The notes beneath the pieces are model-generated. The model ran no database searches, was not told the origin of the DNA, and saw only the letters and a list, made by a program, of their open reading frames with translations. 64,000 nucleotides of DNA from contig JAPNXP010000002.1 in assembly GCA_028753945.1 (NCBI GenBank), positions 2,170,001 through 2,234,000 on the forward strand. The letters run 5' to 3'. Made by a program: the position numbers and the translations under genes. Source of the DNA: Hexactinellida sp. DTS-2022 (taxonomy: Eukaryota; Porifera; Hexactinellida). Below are positions 21,210 to 33,063 of the stretch, piece after piece (position 1 is the stretch's first letter; each line of letters opens with the position of its first letter).

Positions 21210-22096
21210 CTAGCGCGCTTCGCGACAGAACACAACCACACACCAACCGCGAAGCGGTTGGTGTGTGGTTTATATACTCATAATATTGATTATAAAGGGT
21301 AAATAGGCCTAAAATATTCAAATTTAACAATGTGAAAATTAGTGATTACGTCATCATGCGATATAGAGTAAGTATAGTGGCAATCTGGTGTGACCAACGT
21401 GTCCGCTTCATTAATGTACATGTTCTATTAATTTTTCAGATTTTTCTCTCTTAAAGGGCGCGAATTGAGTGCGATTAACTGAAATTTCAGGGTTCTCGAA
21501 ATGTGACAATGACGTCATAACTCATAACTTGTCGAGGGTGAGAAACTTTGATTGGAAACCTCAACTTGTTGGCGGGTACCAAAAGTTGCCCCTATATGCC
21601 AAAAATCTCATTTGGAAACCGTCCACTTTCTTCAATCAACTCGGAACATACAAACAAATATACCTTATTATAGGAAATTAATGCGCCATGAAATTAACGC
21701 GATTTTCTCCAAATCGCGTTAATTTAATGGAGTGTTAATTTATCCATGACCTTAATTCCCTGCTATTTAGCATAAATTATACAATGGATGGACAAAGTTC
21801 CGAGCTACATATTTTCAGATGTGCAACTAGTTTGAAAGGATATACCATGTCTTATCAAGTAGATTAAAAGCCTATTTGGGCTCAATAATAGTATCCAATC
21901 AGGAGATTAATAGTCCATGAAATTTATTTATAAAATTTATTCGCGTTAATTTCATGTATTTGAAAATGTTCAGCTCCAATTCGCGTTAATTTCATGGAGC
22001 GTTAATTTCCTTCGCATTAATTAAATGGCGCGTTAATTTCCTATAATATGATATACACATACCCACATACCCAGCCTTGTGTTTTAATAGTATAGA
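21210..22096 (-). mobile_element. Helitron 2 (non-autonomous), with a nested MITE
   Basis: In minus orientation it starts TCTATACTATTAAAACACAA (22096 leftward) and ends GCGAAGCGCGCTAG (21210). On the plus strand it is flanked by A (21209) and T (22097), so it entered an AT dinucleotide without duplication. Near the 3' end is the hairpin ACCAACCGC-GAA-GCGGTTGGT, as Helitrons require for termination. The left part aligns with the Helitron at 63477-63986. A 369-bp MITE (21673-22041) lies inside. A TGACGTCA palindrome is near 21512. Confidence 0.85.
21673..22041. mobile_element. TA-flanked MITE inside Helitron 2
   Basis: Ends GGAAATTAATGCGCCATGAA and TTAAATGGCGCGTTAATTTCC-like sequence pair over about 23 bp with few mismatches. 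Flanked by TATA on both sides, so the duplication is TA or TATA. Without it, the Helitron sequence is continuous with the copy at 63477. Probably Tc1/mariner-like; superfamily not certain. Confidence 0.75.
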
Positions 22097-22114
22097 TTTG
22101 TTAAAATACTCTTA

Positions 22115-22172
22115 TGTCCACGTCCAGAATTGTCCGTACCGAATTGTCCACGTACCGTACCGTCCGAATCCC
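22115..22172. repeat. Orphan MULE terminus
   Basis: Repeats of CGTACCGAATTGTCCACGTAC end in CCGTCCGAATCCC at 22172. From outside this reads GGGATTCGGACGG, the same design as the other MULE ends here. The inner side is cut at 22096 by Helitron 2. No adjoining transposase belongs to it. Confidence 0.6.
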
Positions 22173-22312
22173 TAAATATATATCTATCAGGAATTATTAT
22201 TTCATCACAAGAACTTGGATTCTCATAGTATTCTTCTTCTCCTCTCTTACACCTAATTGTTCTCTTAACAGAATTAAGTTTACTTGTTCATACATTCTGC
22301 AGTCTAAGGCTG

Positions 22313-22905
22313 GATTCGGTTAACCGGCTAGCCGGTTAACCGTTGCTGACATCAGTTAACGTTTGGGGATTGTATTAACTAGTTAGCCGATCTGTTGAAT
22401 TTCGGCAGAGTTATTGGGAAATTAATGTATAAAGTATTAAATTTTTTCAATTTTATCAGAATATGTACTGTAGTCCTAAATCCATTTCTCACAACACTTA
22501 ATCAATTTTCTTATACAACAATGATTTACATTACCTAAAGCACGAAATGTACCAGTTAATATTCTAATGCTGTTATACTTTATACAGCTGAGTCCTATCT
22601 GTAGTATAATCAAATTTTTATGCCGGATTTATTGTATTGATGTGGATGGGCGGATAACCGGTTAACCGTTTCGAGAAATCGAATTGTAACCTGGGCTGCA
22701 TTTAGGGGGGGGAGGGGGGGGGCTTTCGCCCCCCCTGGGTTTCCTTTTGCCCCCTCTGGGCTGCATTCCCCCCCCCCTGGGCTGCATTTTTCCCCCTTAG
22801 TTGGATGGGCTTCGCCCCCTTTATTTCCTTAACCAACCCCATTTGCCCCCCCTGACCTAAAAACCTGTATGCAACCCTGGTAACCATAGCCTCAGATCGG
22901 TTAAC
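22313..22905. repeat. GGTTAACCGG repeat with a GC-rich hAT-like insert
   Basis: Left end CGGTTAACCGGCTAGCCGGTTAACCG, right-hand echoes GGATAACCGGTTAACCG (about 22650) and CGGTTAACC (22895). The same layout occurs at 58800-59345. Between 22688 and 22880 lies a C- and G-run-rich insert. Its ends CTGGGCTGCAT and ATGCAACCCTG form an imperfect inverted repeat, flanked by TTGTAACC and TGGTAACC-like sequence. It is likely a hAT-type MITE. The open frame over the poly-G/C part is not coding. Confidence 0.55.
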
Positions 22906-22909
22906 CAAC

Positions 22910-23330
22910 CCACCCTTGTGCAGTCATTCCTTCCACTGAATTAACAAGGAGTGTGGGGGTACTTGAATCAGATTTACGAGCAATTTCTTTGAGGTTTGTA
23001 TACCCTTTTAGCATATCGATCCTAATTACATCAGAACTATGGGAGTGTTCACTTGGTATTGTGGAAGGAACTGTAGGTTTGACTATTTGATTAGTATTTG
23101 TGTGTAACTCGCTTTGCAGATCCTGCGTTTTCACAGACCCAGGTTTCAATATCGTGAGATTTCTTATTCAAAGTATAAATAAAACCTTGTATAGTTGCTT
23201 TATCTTTGTTCTTTTCACTCCTAATCCTCTCAATCGAAAAATAAGTTAAGGTTAAATTACCCCAGGTGAATGAAATTTCTTGTATCAATCTGTAATTGTG
23301 AGAAATATATCCCTGTACTATACAATGCAA
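22910..23330 (-). pseudogene. MULE 6 N-terminal fragment (FLYWCH)
   Basis: Reading leftward, GFIYTLNKKSHDIETWVCEN and AGSAKRVTHKY match the FLYWCH finger (the second Cys of C-x-C is lost). In another frame, TVPSTIPSEHSHSSDVIRID and NLKEIARKSDSSTP follow, which is the usual H-S-H end and basic linker before the MULE core. The catalytic core is absent: the fragment stops at the repeat around 22905. An end-like array at 24180-24291 could be this element's 5' terminus, 0.85 kb away, but that link is inference. Confidence 0.65.
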
Positions 23331-24179
23331 TAAAGCGAAAAGAAAATGTCTCTATCCATTATACTTTTTATTTTTTGTCGGTTTCAAAATTTGGCTTATA
23401 CAAATCTCTCATAGGGCGATTTCCAAAAGTAGTGGTAGATATTATGCGGTGTTTGGGCAATGCGGCCATCAATGTTTGTTATCAGAATCAATATTGAAAG
23501 ATTATATGCGTACTGAGTTGGTAGACGGTTTACATTTCTGAATTAAGACTCCAAATTATTTTTTTCAAACATTTCATAAAATATCGCATATAAAGGTGAC
23601 ATTTTATTCATTTTTTTGCCTTCAAAAGGTCGCAATTTTTTTGAAATAGGTCAAATCAAAATTCTGAACCAGTCACCAACCGCCCATAACGATGATCTAT
23701 GTGATACATAGCTCAGAATATGTCTATAACAAATATTGATTCCCAAAACCACTTTTCTATCAAGTGGAGTCCTAAGAAATCCCCCTAGGGTACTTTTGTA
23801 TTAGCATAAAACTGCACGGCCCATAAAATCGAGATTATAGAAGATAATGTAATTTCGTCTCCAGATTGGATCTACCTATAATGTCTTCTAACATATATGT
23901 GAAAATCAAACACCTAACTTCAAAACGAAATTTGTGTGTTTTTTTGCCCGAATCTGCCGTAATTTAACCTTAAGGAAGTAGCCATAGGTTATTGTGAATA
24001 TGATTTTTGTAATTACGTAATTACTATTGACTTTACATACTTTATATTGATGTTATGTTGTACTAGAAACCATATAACTAGAATTCATATAACGATCAGG
24101 TGAGAACGCCAAATTTCCAGATTGGGAACATAAAAATTACCTTTCACACCTCATTCGTTGTTATATTCTATAACAAATT
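23331..24179. other. Non-coding stretch right of MULE 6 fragment
   Basis: AT-rich sequence with no coding signature beyond short random frames. It could be the 5' leader of the MULE whose end lies at 24180-24291. Confidence 0.35.
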
Positions 24180-24291
24180 CTTGCGACAAATTGTCCTTTG
24201 ACGAATTGTCCATTGCGACGAATTGTCCAAGTCGAATTGTCCATTCGACGAATTCTGCAAGACTAATTGTCTGTTAACGCCGCCGTATCAC
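24180..24291. repeat. MULE terminal repeat array
   Basis: Five imperfect copies of GACGAATTGTCCATT end in GCCGCCGTATCAC at 24291. Read from outside this is GTGATACGGCGG, a variant of the GGGATACGGAC end of MULEs 2 and 3. Only this end is visible; its partner was not found. Confidence 0.6.
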
Positions 24292-24508
24292 GATAATAGT
24301 ATTATACTAATTTGTACATGTTTTTGGGTCGTAAGAGATTTCTTATCATATCGTGGTTTAGATGAAGATCTACTGTTTATGGATAATTCAATTGATTCAA
24401 TAAATATTACTGTATGAATAAATTTTTGACATCACAGTTAGAATAGAGTATTCTATTGTATATGAATAATTCAATTTGATTAAATACTGCTACAATAAAT
24501 ATCCATTT

Positions 24509-25668
24509 CTAGTGCTTAGATGTATTAAAGTTTTCTACTAGATGAAAATTCAATTTCACTCTACAGTTATTCAAGACAATACAAATACAAAGCCTTTGGA
24601 TTTTCAGCAGTAACCTTGGCTTGCTTACCATTATTCTATCCTGACATATTTGAAGCACCATCGTACCCTTGACCACGTATTCCAGTAAATGAAAGCCAAA
24701 ACTCAGCAACGAGGTTTTAAGCAGGTGGAGCAGGCTATCAGCATTGGTACGGCTGTTGAGGTGAAAACAAAGGAAAACTTCTTCACTTTACAAGTCAGTA
24801 TTGCAAAAGCGAATACAAAATGAAACTTGTTCCTTTCGGTGGATGTCTTTGGTTTCGTCCAAAATAATTGAAAATACTGGTTCTTTATTGAACCCAACAG
24901 ATTCAGTTTGTATCCGATTAATTAATTTCCTTTGTAAAGAATGGCCTAGTGATTTCAATACTTTATTCTTGATTCCTGGAGAAAGGTACTTCATTTACTC
25001 TCAGCCGTCAGATACTGATTGACCATTATATTAAATTTTCCAATCAAGTTAACTATGCAGTTAAAGTTTGCAGTGTTGTTTTAATCACGATGTCCACGTA
25101 AAGCCAGACCCTGATGCCTGCACAACCTAATACTTTCGAATACAGCTCTAAGTCCCATTCTGTTGAGCTCAAATTCACTATTCGTTCCTGAGTCCAAATT
25201 AACCTTATGTTTTGCAGCATTTCTACCGAGGTTTATAGCAAATTCAGCATTGCGGTGTATACCGCTTTCATTATGCTTCCTGATACCATCACGACCCTTC
25301 TTGAAATTATTCCATCCTGAAACATGTTCCTTCCATGGAAAGAAGTATGTGTACAAGTGATCATGTCTGCAGGTTTTAGGCGACGTTGCTCGAATGCCCA
25401 ATGGCAGCTAATACAATTTCGAATTTTCCGAAAGTTTTAGCCAGGAAAAACTCCTCGAACCAAGCCGTCTGAATCGAATGACCGCTTTCGGCCTTTGGCG
25501 TGGGCTTAGGTAATTCTTGGATCGACTGTCTTTCAGGAATAGGCAATTCTTTTAAATCAGTCTCCCCTAAAATAAAGTTGTTGGTTCATCTACATACGAA
25601 GTCATAAGTTTTTTGTTGAGGAACAGGGTGATCTCTGTCTGTTCTTCTCTGGCTCTCTTTTCGGACAT
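24509..25668 (-). pseudogene. hAT transposase fragment 2 (TTF zinc finger / DUF4371)
   Basis: Reading leftward, ATG at 25668 opens SEKRAREEQTEITLFLNKK. A TTF-type finger region follows (GWNNFKKGRDGIRKHNESG), then FELNRMGLRAVFESIRLCRH and GLALRGHRD, which is the start of DUF4371. DUF4371 continues with YLSPGIKNKVLKSLGHSL and FSIILDETKDIHRKEQVSF, the DE-T-D block carrying the first catalytic Asp. The remainder of the RNase H fold and the hATC dimerisation region are missing. Frameshifts near 25080, 25000 and 24770. It belongs to a different subfamily from the hAT just to the right. Confidence 0.75.
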
Positions 25669-25970
25669 TATAAAGTTATACTTTTTGTAAAATCACAAAT
25701 GGTTAATTTATATACTCAAAGTCATATAGTGTTTATGAAAACAGAGGGAATCATATGATTCTAAATTTAATAGAGCTTACTAAATAACACATTAATGGTC
25801 ATTAATAGATTGCAAACACAAACATTGAATTCTTAGTTGTTAGTAAATCAATCGTGATTCGCATAGTTTGATTTCTCTTATTTAGGTAACCTAATTGAAT
25901 ATAATATAACCACATGACCACAAGAGCCGAATCTTAACTAGAATGTAATGACCACAAAATTGGGTATGAT

Positions 25971-25985
25971 CAGTGGCGGCGCTAG
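25971..25985. repeat. Left terminus of hAT element 1
   Basis: CAGTGGCGGCGCTAG matches the end motif common in TTF/ZMYM-type hAT elements and lies about 300 bp past the stop of the adjacent hAT gene. The matching right end was not found beyond 28592. Confidence 0.6.
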
Positions 25986-26284
25986 CTCTCCGGGACTGAT
26001 GGTGCTGAACTGGGCTGCAACTATTTTTGGTGGGGCTGAACGTTTATTAAAAGTTATCGAAGCAAAATACAATAATTAATTTTGGGCACATTATGAATAA
26101 TTTTAAATCAGCTGTCCATTGAATACACGCTAGCCGAATTCGCTTATATATTTTAATAGCTATAATTGATGAAGATAGTAATAAGGTTAGAACATCGCAT
26201 AAATAATTATTATTTTCAAAGACAACAAAAGTTTCACTTTATGATGTCTATGACTATACTGTCTATACACCAAACAAACTTCAC

Positions 26285-28592
26285 TCAACTCAAGCGAATC
26301 CTGCGATTTCCAGACCTGTCAAATATGTCTACAATCTCATCCATTTTAATTTTCTCTGTTCGCTCTCTATTGATGGATAGAGTCGCTAAGTCCCCCAACA
26401 TATCGTCGCCCATTATGCTTCGTAAATACCTTTTTATACTTTCCATACATGAAAATGAGCGTTCTGTCTCGCGGTAGTGACTGGGATAGTGCAGGCAATC
26501 TGGTAAGCCTTGTAGAGCTCTATGTGGACTATTTTATGAGGCTCAATGAAATTTATAATATCTAACCTTGTATTCAACTGCGGATTTTTCTTTCAATACT
26601 GGTTGGTGAAAACAGTAAACTCACACTTGAGCAGCTCTTCGTTTAATCCGTAATGATTGGCAAATGGACTGAAGACTTGAATGTTAAGGAAGTCTTTAGA
26701 AGAGGAACTAACGCTGACATTGCCATATTCACTGAACATGACTCTTTGCTGAATCTCCTGTCAAGTTCAGCGATGAAGAGTGAAATTACAGATTCAAACA
26801 ATTTCTCCTTATAATTTGATTTATCCCAAACCTTCGCATTGTCAGCATCGTATCTGCAACTTCTACTACGTTTTTCGATCGGTTGTGAGATTTTGTGTTC
26901 ATCGACAAGTGCTTTCGCTGTATCCCAGATTTTATCAGAGAGATCCCTCTTAGAAAGGGACATCCTAAGTGAATCAATGTGATCGATTGCAATGTCAATG
27001 TCCAAGTGCTTGTCCTGCAAGTAATTCGCTGAATATGATGAAAGTGTCAGAACTTTCCTGAACAATTGCAGACAAATCACAAAATCAGTATCGATGAAAC
27101 TGACAATCGATTGTCCTCAACTCTCCTATCGGCACTTCTATCCTGTGCGAAGTGTTCTACTGCCGCGATGATCGGACCAAGGGTAATAGCCACAGCAGAG
27201 CAAGCCTCAGCTTGACAACACCAACGTGTTTTTGACAATGCCTTTAATTCACGATGTATCCCCTTGTATTTTCCAAGAATTTCTTGTGTTTTCTCGAAAA
27301 AATCATGTCGTACAGAAGCAGAGAAGGATGTATAAAGTTGCTGAATATTATCAAAAATAACACAGCCTTGTCCAGATCTTGGCAGCAAGTTACCACAACT
27401 AAATTAAGCCTGTTTGCCCAACAATGGACATATAGGGCCATAGGACAAACCTCTTGGCTCATGAGTGCCTGCAAACCACCTAGACGCCCACTCATTGTAG
27501 ACGCACCATCGTAACATTGGCGATCATGAAGTCACGGGCGCAGACACCCATGACTGCTAAGACTTCTTTGAGCTTGTTCATAATAGAATTTGCATCTAAA
27601 CCCTCTGCTCGAACGAAGTTAAAGAAACCTTCATTTAACACCCCTTCACAAACATATCTCACACATACAGATATTTGGTCATGCTTCCCACAATCCCTAG
27701 ACTCATCCACCAATAGTGCAAAATATTTCGCTGTTTTTAGGTCTTTTAAAATATCCTGACGGACAGACTTGGCTAGAATTGACAGAACTGAATCCTGTAT
27801 TGAGTGATGCACATATTGAGTTTCTCGAGAATAACCTTATCATGAACCCCGAACGCTGTAAAGATTTTTAAAAAATTACCTCTGTTCCTCAAACCACAGT
27901 TGAATCCAGGATCAATGACTTCCTTTTTGTAATCTATCATCCTCCCCTCAAGATGATCCCGGAGAGGAAGGTCTTGCACGGCACATTGAGTAACGACCTG
28001 GGCTATAGTATATGAAATGTCGGTTATCTCGAATAATTTGACCCGTAAGGCCACCGAGTTTGGTCTCAATACTCCCTAACGAAGGCTATTTTGATAGTCT
28101 GTCCATTGGATCATTGAGTCATGGTGGGACTTAGATGCTTCATGGAGTTTTATACCTTTTTTCATTTCCATGGCAATTTCCAATTGCTAAATCCTAGGCA
28201 AGTCCATGTTAATTCGGAACCAGCTATGGGGAATGCCCTACAAGAATAAAAAAAGATTGCATTAGATTTTTGAGAATATTCAAGCCAAGGTCTCCCTGTG
28301 TACCACGCTTTTTGAAAAGATCTTGTTTGGCCACCTTGCGTCGTCTGTTTGTAATAAGATAAATTAGGCTGTTTCGGATTCTCAGACAGATCCAATGCAA
28401 TATCCGGGGCACCATTTACAGAGATATCAGTCATATCACGAGTATTCTTTGTACGTTTAGGACTAGGAGGATCAATATCCTGAAATACTTCAGCTTCAAA
28501 AGTAACCTCATCAATCTCATCTCCTGAATTTACTAGTGGCTCGGGATTTTCATGTCGAATTCACCACCATTTTTCTTTATGAAGCGATCCAT
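26285..28592 (-). pseudogene. hAT transposase 1 (TTF finger, DUF4371, hATC) pseudogene
   Basis: Reading leftward, ATG at 28592 opens MDRFIKKNGGEFD. An acidic leader leads to a TTF-type finger (SFQKAWYTGRPWLEYSQKSN, about 28330). DUF4371 gives GFNCGLRNRGNFLKI, DILKDLKTAKYFALLVDESR (first catalytic Asp, about 27720) and QISVCVRYV. Then come YDGASTMSGRLGG (second Asp, near 27500), HCWANRLNLVVV, LKALSKTRWCCQAEA, and the hATC block HYRETERSFSCMESIKRYLR with LATLSI (about 26360-26480). Order and length are those of a near-full ZMYM1-like hAT transposase. Frameshifts near 28550, 28120, 27790, 27495, 27090 and 26640 inactivate it. Stop at 26285-26287. Confidence 0.85.
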
Positions 28593-28749
28593 ACTTAGGC
28601 AGATATTAATATTATAATATTAGTTTCACAATTGATAATATACTAGGTTTGCAATACTTACTATTTATTCGGAATTATGACAATGATGATCATTCTAAAT
28701 TTGATATTAAGACAATAGCGATTATTCTAAATTAGATGTTACACAGTGG

Positions 28750-29210
28750 CAGGGTTGTATCAACTCATTTTGAGTTGGCAAAACAACTCATTCAAATTTC
28801 CTTCACCAACTCATTCAACTCATTCATTTTGCTGTTACCAACTCATTCAACTCATTCAAGAAAATGAGTTGATTCTGCCAACTCATTTTTTATTAAACTA
28901 ATTGTAACTAACGTATATCTTAAATCTTCAGTTTAATAAGACATTTACAGCTCCGTCGGTCGGCTCTCAAAAGTGATCCGGTCAAATTTGGATCTCCCTA
29001 CGCATTAATGTTACGACAAAGTGAAAGTTGTCTGGCCATGGTCGGAAGTAGGGTTGTATCAACTCATTTTTTGTCTACCAACTCATTCAACTCATTCATT
29101 TTTCTGTTACCAACTCATTCAACTCATTCATTTTGCTGTCACCAACTCATTCAACTCATTCAAGAAAATGAGTTGATTCTGCCAACTCAAAATGAGTTGA
29201 TACAACCCTG
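28750..29210. mobile_element. CAACTCATT-family hAT-type MITE fragments
   Basis: CAGGGTTGTATCAACTCA opens at 28750, a second AGGGTTGTATCAACTCA at 29050, and TGAGTTGATACAACCCTG closes at 29210. The middle (28895-29045) is unrelated sequence. No clean 8-bp duplication is seen; flanks CACAGTGG and CGTGACAGTGG share only ACAGTGG. Probably two overlapping or recombined copies of the family seen at 17420-18061. Confidence 0.65.
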
Positions 29211-29618
29211 CGTGACAGTGGTGATTATCCTAAATATGATGACAACGAATTTTTTAAATGTAATTAAACCTCAATAATTTAAATACTTTTTATATGAATG
29301 GTTTATGATTGGTTTAAGCATAGCCTACTATACATAAGGCCTAACATCAAAATGTGGATTTCGGACCCGGGATGGGTTAGCCGATATGAATTGATTTCGA
29401 AGGGAATATCATTTATTGGCTATTTCTGATACTAAATAGTCAATAATATGCCAAACCAACCATAAAATTGGTCAATTTGCAACCAGGGTTGATTTTGAAC
29501 ATGAAATTATTAATAACCCATAATGTATATATTCACTAATGTACATATATAAACATTTATCTAAAAAAATTTTTTTCCACTAATATCTAGTTATTTCTCA
29601 TTATTAACCCACCTTTCT

Positions 29619-30031
29619 CAGGGCCGTAGGAGCAGGTGCGGCCATGGCCGCACCAATAATTTTGTTGAACACGCAAATATTCGAGAACACATTTGAGACA
29701 TTGACAACTATAGGAGCAGCATTATGGTATTGGTAAACACAACTGCTACAGGTGTGGCATAGGTGCTACTGCCACCGCCAAACTGTTCGGTACCATTATA
29801 ATATATAGTATTTGTAAACATTATATTATTTAGCAAGTAGCAACTCTTGCTACACTTCAATAAAGACTGTATAAAATTTTATTAGAATTATTTAATTTTT
29901 TGTATTTCCCTTGTTGCGTAGCTTAAAACATAGAGTAAACGGCGTATAAAGTACAAAAAGTCATGTCTGTTTATAATAAATATGGTGACGTCACTGGCCG
30001 CACCAATAAATGTTGGCGTGCTACGGGCCTG
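29619..30031. mobile_element. Putative hAT-type MITE next to P element C
   Basis: CAGGGCCGTAGGAGCAGG (29619) and CGTGCTACGGGCCTG (to 30031) form imperfect inverted ends, each followed inward by GGTGCGGCC or GGCCGCACC. Flanks share TTTCT only, so the duplication is not convincing. It lies 45 bp upstream of the THAP start codon of P element C. Confidence 0.55.
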
Positions 30032-30075
30032 TTTCTGATACTTTTCAATCTGTTTCCGTTTACCTAGCTATTATC

Positions 30076-32216
30076 ATGCCCAACAACTGTTCTGCACCAG
30101 GTTGTAAAAGCAATTATGACCCAACCGACAGAATACCTGTGTTCAAGATGCCACAGAAGCCGGATGAACTGAGACATGCTTGGTTACGAGCACTACACAG
30201 AAATGATATAGATGAACTGAAAGTCGTGTACGTGTGCTCAAAACATTTTAGAGAAGATAAAGTCGAAACAACACACAAAGTTCCCAATGGAGTCGGAAGT
30301 TATCGAGAAATACCAAAAACCGTCCTAAGCTGAAAGATGGAGCTGTGCCAACTATTTTACCAGGATGTCCACGGTACTATTCATCTCTACTTCCACCAAA
30401 CGCACACGTCTATCTCTAGAGGACAAGGATGACGAACTTCTCTATCAAGCAGTTAAACTAAGTCTAGAGTCAGATGTCGAAGCTAATGAAAAGTTCAAGA
30501 TCCACAGTTTCCATGATTTACAAGCTAAGTTACCCTTACTCTCAATTGCTAGTATATGGTCGACGTGGTATCCCGACGAATATACAGTAATTTTTATGCG
30601 TCCTCGTATAGATAGTTGTAAGATTGAAATTAATACGTACTTATCGGTAAATTTTGACTTGTCCGTCAAAGTTTTTCATAATGGTGTAAAACTTCCAATT
30701 TCTATCGTAACGCTATGTGATGTTCGACAAATTGATTCGCTTCTAATTGAAATTTCTATTCCGCCATCTGCACCCAAAATCTCTGAGAATATTTCCACTC
30801 ATTTTGATAACACATCTCATATCGCATGTGCGGAAAGTCATATCCAACAAGTTATTGATAACATGTACGACGGTAAATCTGATGATGACTTGGTTCCTTG
30901 TCCTGAAGTTTCAAGGCTCCAGTTTGTTCTTTGTCAGCTTCACAATAGTCTTGTTACAAAAAGAGGCGGAGGTATAACGTATTGACGCAGATCTTAGCTC
31001 TTAAAACACATCTCATTTCTCCTGCTTCTTATCACTATCTACAGAGCATGTCTTGCATTTCTCTTCCTCATTCCAATACCTTACAAAAATTGTATTCATC
31101 CTTTGGACTTGAAAATGAATTCTTTATGTTTCTTAAGGAATCCACACATTCCTTTTCTCAGGAACAGAGGCATGTCATTATTCGAATGGATGAAATTCAC
31201 GTGAAATCTGATATTTCTTATAAAGGAGGGAGACTGTTTGCTTCAAACCTCGATCCAGATTATCCTACCAAGACAGTTTTCGCTATCATGGTGTCGAGTC
31301 TGTATAAGATATGGTCTTGTATTGTTCGTCTTCTCCCATGTGCTTCTGTAACAGCTGAAAAGTTATTCGACACTATCAAATATTGTATTCATGATGTTGA
31401 AGATTGTGGCTTGTTCGTTGAAATCATCTCCACTGACAACTATCCCCTTAATGTGATACTTTTCAAATTGTTTTCCCCTAATAGAAAGCTGGAGACTCGA
31501 GTACCACACCCTTGTGATATATGCGGAGGTCTTTTCCTTGCATTTGACTTCGTACATATTCTGAAGACTATTCGCAATAATTGGTTGAATCAACAAACTG
31601 ATAATAAGCACTTTTCTTATTCTGATTTGAACTGTATTTCTATTGACCAATGCGCTTATCCATTGAAAATCTGTCTTGCTTCTTTCCGTGATATCCGTAT
31701 ACTATATAATTCTGAGAGAGATAGCCTTGCTGAACTTGCCCCTCGTTTGACTTCTTAAGGCTTGTTATCCATCCAATTTAGAAAGTCAAAAATGTTAAGT
31801 TGGTCCTAAGAGTAGTACACGATTCTACAATTCCTCCTCTTGCTATCCAGGATGAGCAGCGTTCTCCTGCATTCAAATGCAACACCTCTGATTTCGTTGG
31901 AATTCTCCTACTCTCTGGAAAAATTTTAAATATCAATATGCCATATAAACATATCAAGTTGAACGACCCATTGTCTAATCCAATAAGATTTAACGATGAG
32001 CGTTTTCTCTTACTGACTAGGATTGTCTATTGGCTAGAAGCTTGGGAGTCACTGTCTGGGAAAGGTGGCAAATTAAGCAAGCAGACGTTTACCAGCTTCA
32101 AACATGCATGCCTCGTGTTGCTACAGATAGCAAATTTTCTAACTCAGGACTGTGGGTTTTCATACCTCTGACATCTTTCTTGCAGACTGATCCATTGGAA
32201 CATCATTTTGGACTAA
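30076..32216 (+). pseudogene. P element C: best-preserved THAP transposase pseudogene
   Basis: Start ATG 30076. THAP domain, residues 1-85, in one exon: MPNNCSAPGC (Cys 5 and 10), FKMPQKP, ELRHAWLRAL, VVYVCSKHF (Cys 54, His 57). A frameshift at the A-run near 30315 is followed by GAVPTILPGCP, the AVPT box. A 206-codon frame (30365-30985) holds the linker. After another frame change near 30975, a 258-codon frame carries the RNase H-like core: VIIRMDEIHVKSDISYKGG (acidic block), NYPLNVILFKLFS, CDICGGLFLAFDFVHILKTI and RNNWLN. Later blocks are FTSFKHACLVLLQIANFL and QTDPLEHHFGL. The gene stops abruptly at 32216 inside the LEHHFGLYR block, where another repeat begins, so the whole C-terminal region is gone. 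The family cuts DNA with a D-D-E core related to Drosophila P and human THAP9. Confidence 0.9.
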
Positions 32217-32556
32217 AGTAGAGCCTCTGAACAACGGACACCTTGGGACCGGAACCGTTGTCCGTTATTTAGAAATCATTCTATCTTATTACATTATTAA
32301 AAATTCGGTTACAGCGAAATAAATATAACGAAAATTCGCTTATAACGAAGTCATCTAAATCCCATATAGCCTATAGAGTCTAAACTATTGATTTTACTCC
32401 GGTTATAACGAATTCCGCTTATAACTAACTCCGGTTATAACGAAATTAAACTTGTAAATAACTCTTTTTGATCTAACTCTGCTTACAACGTCCGCTTTAA
32501 ACGAAATGAAACTACGGTCCCGAGCACTTCGTTATAACGGGAGTTGACTGTATTTT
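32217..32556. mobile_element. Pogo-like MITE remnants
   Basis: Several copies of TTATAACGAA and CGGTTATAACG end in TAACGGGAGTTGACTGTA at 32552, a pogo/Tigger-type end when reversed (TACAGTCAACTCCCG). The left edge reads TAGAGCCTCTGAACAACGG and does not pair with it. This is therefore either two truncated elements or one element with a diverged end. The left edge truncates P element C. Confidence 0.55.
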
Positions 32557-33063
32557 AAACAACACGTACATTTAGCATTGAAACAGTGCAGTCATACTAA
32601 AATATAGTGAACAAAGGTGAATACCTTTTGTTATTTCTCATAAAATTCGATAAATTAGGTTGTTATTGTTTCAAAATCACTTATATACAATAACACTATA
32701 TATTGTATGTTTACTCATATATTATATTCAATAAAATCCAAAAGAATTGTTACATGATTACAAATGAACTTTTAAGTAGTTGAAGGAAAAAGGCTTAACC
32801 CACTCCTTTATCAATCAGAATGTTATCTTTACCTAAAAGTCAAATGTGTCCATCTGTTCAATGCGTTTGTTAACTATTATAGGTTTGCATTATTTCAGAA
32901 ATTGAAATCATCACCATTAATTTAGTAGGACGCTTAATTGTAACAGTAGAGTTATCAATTGTATTTTGTTAATTGGCAATAATGCAAATTGTTAACAGAC
33001 AATATACGTGGATCAATTTAATTCAATACTGGATAAATATTAGAAGAATTGTAAATGAAATTT
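32557..33063. other. Unassigned AT-rich stretch
   Basis: I see no coding or repeat signature here. Confidence 0.4.

Noticed and set aside
25971-28760. A complete hAT element 1 with both ends
   Set aside because: Only the left end CAGTGGCGGCGCTAG is visible; the CACAGTGG near 28743 is in the wrong orientation for a right end.
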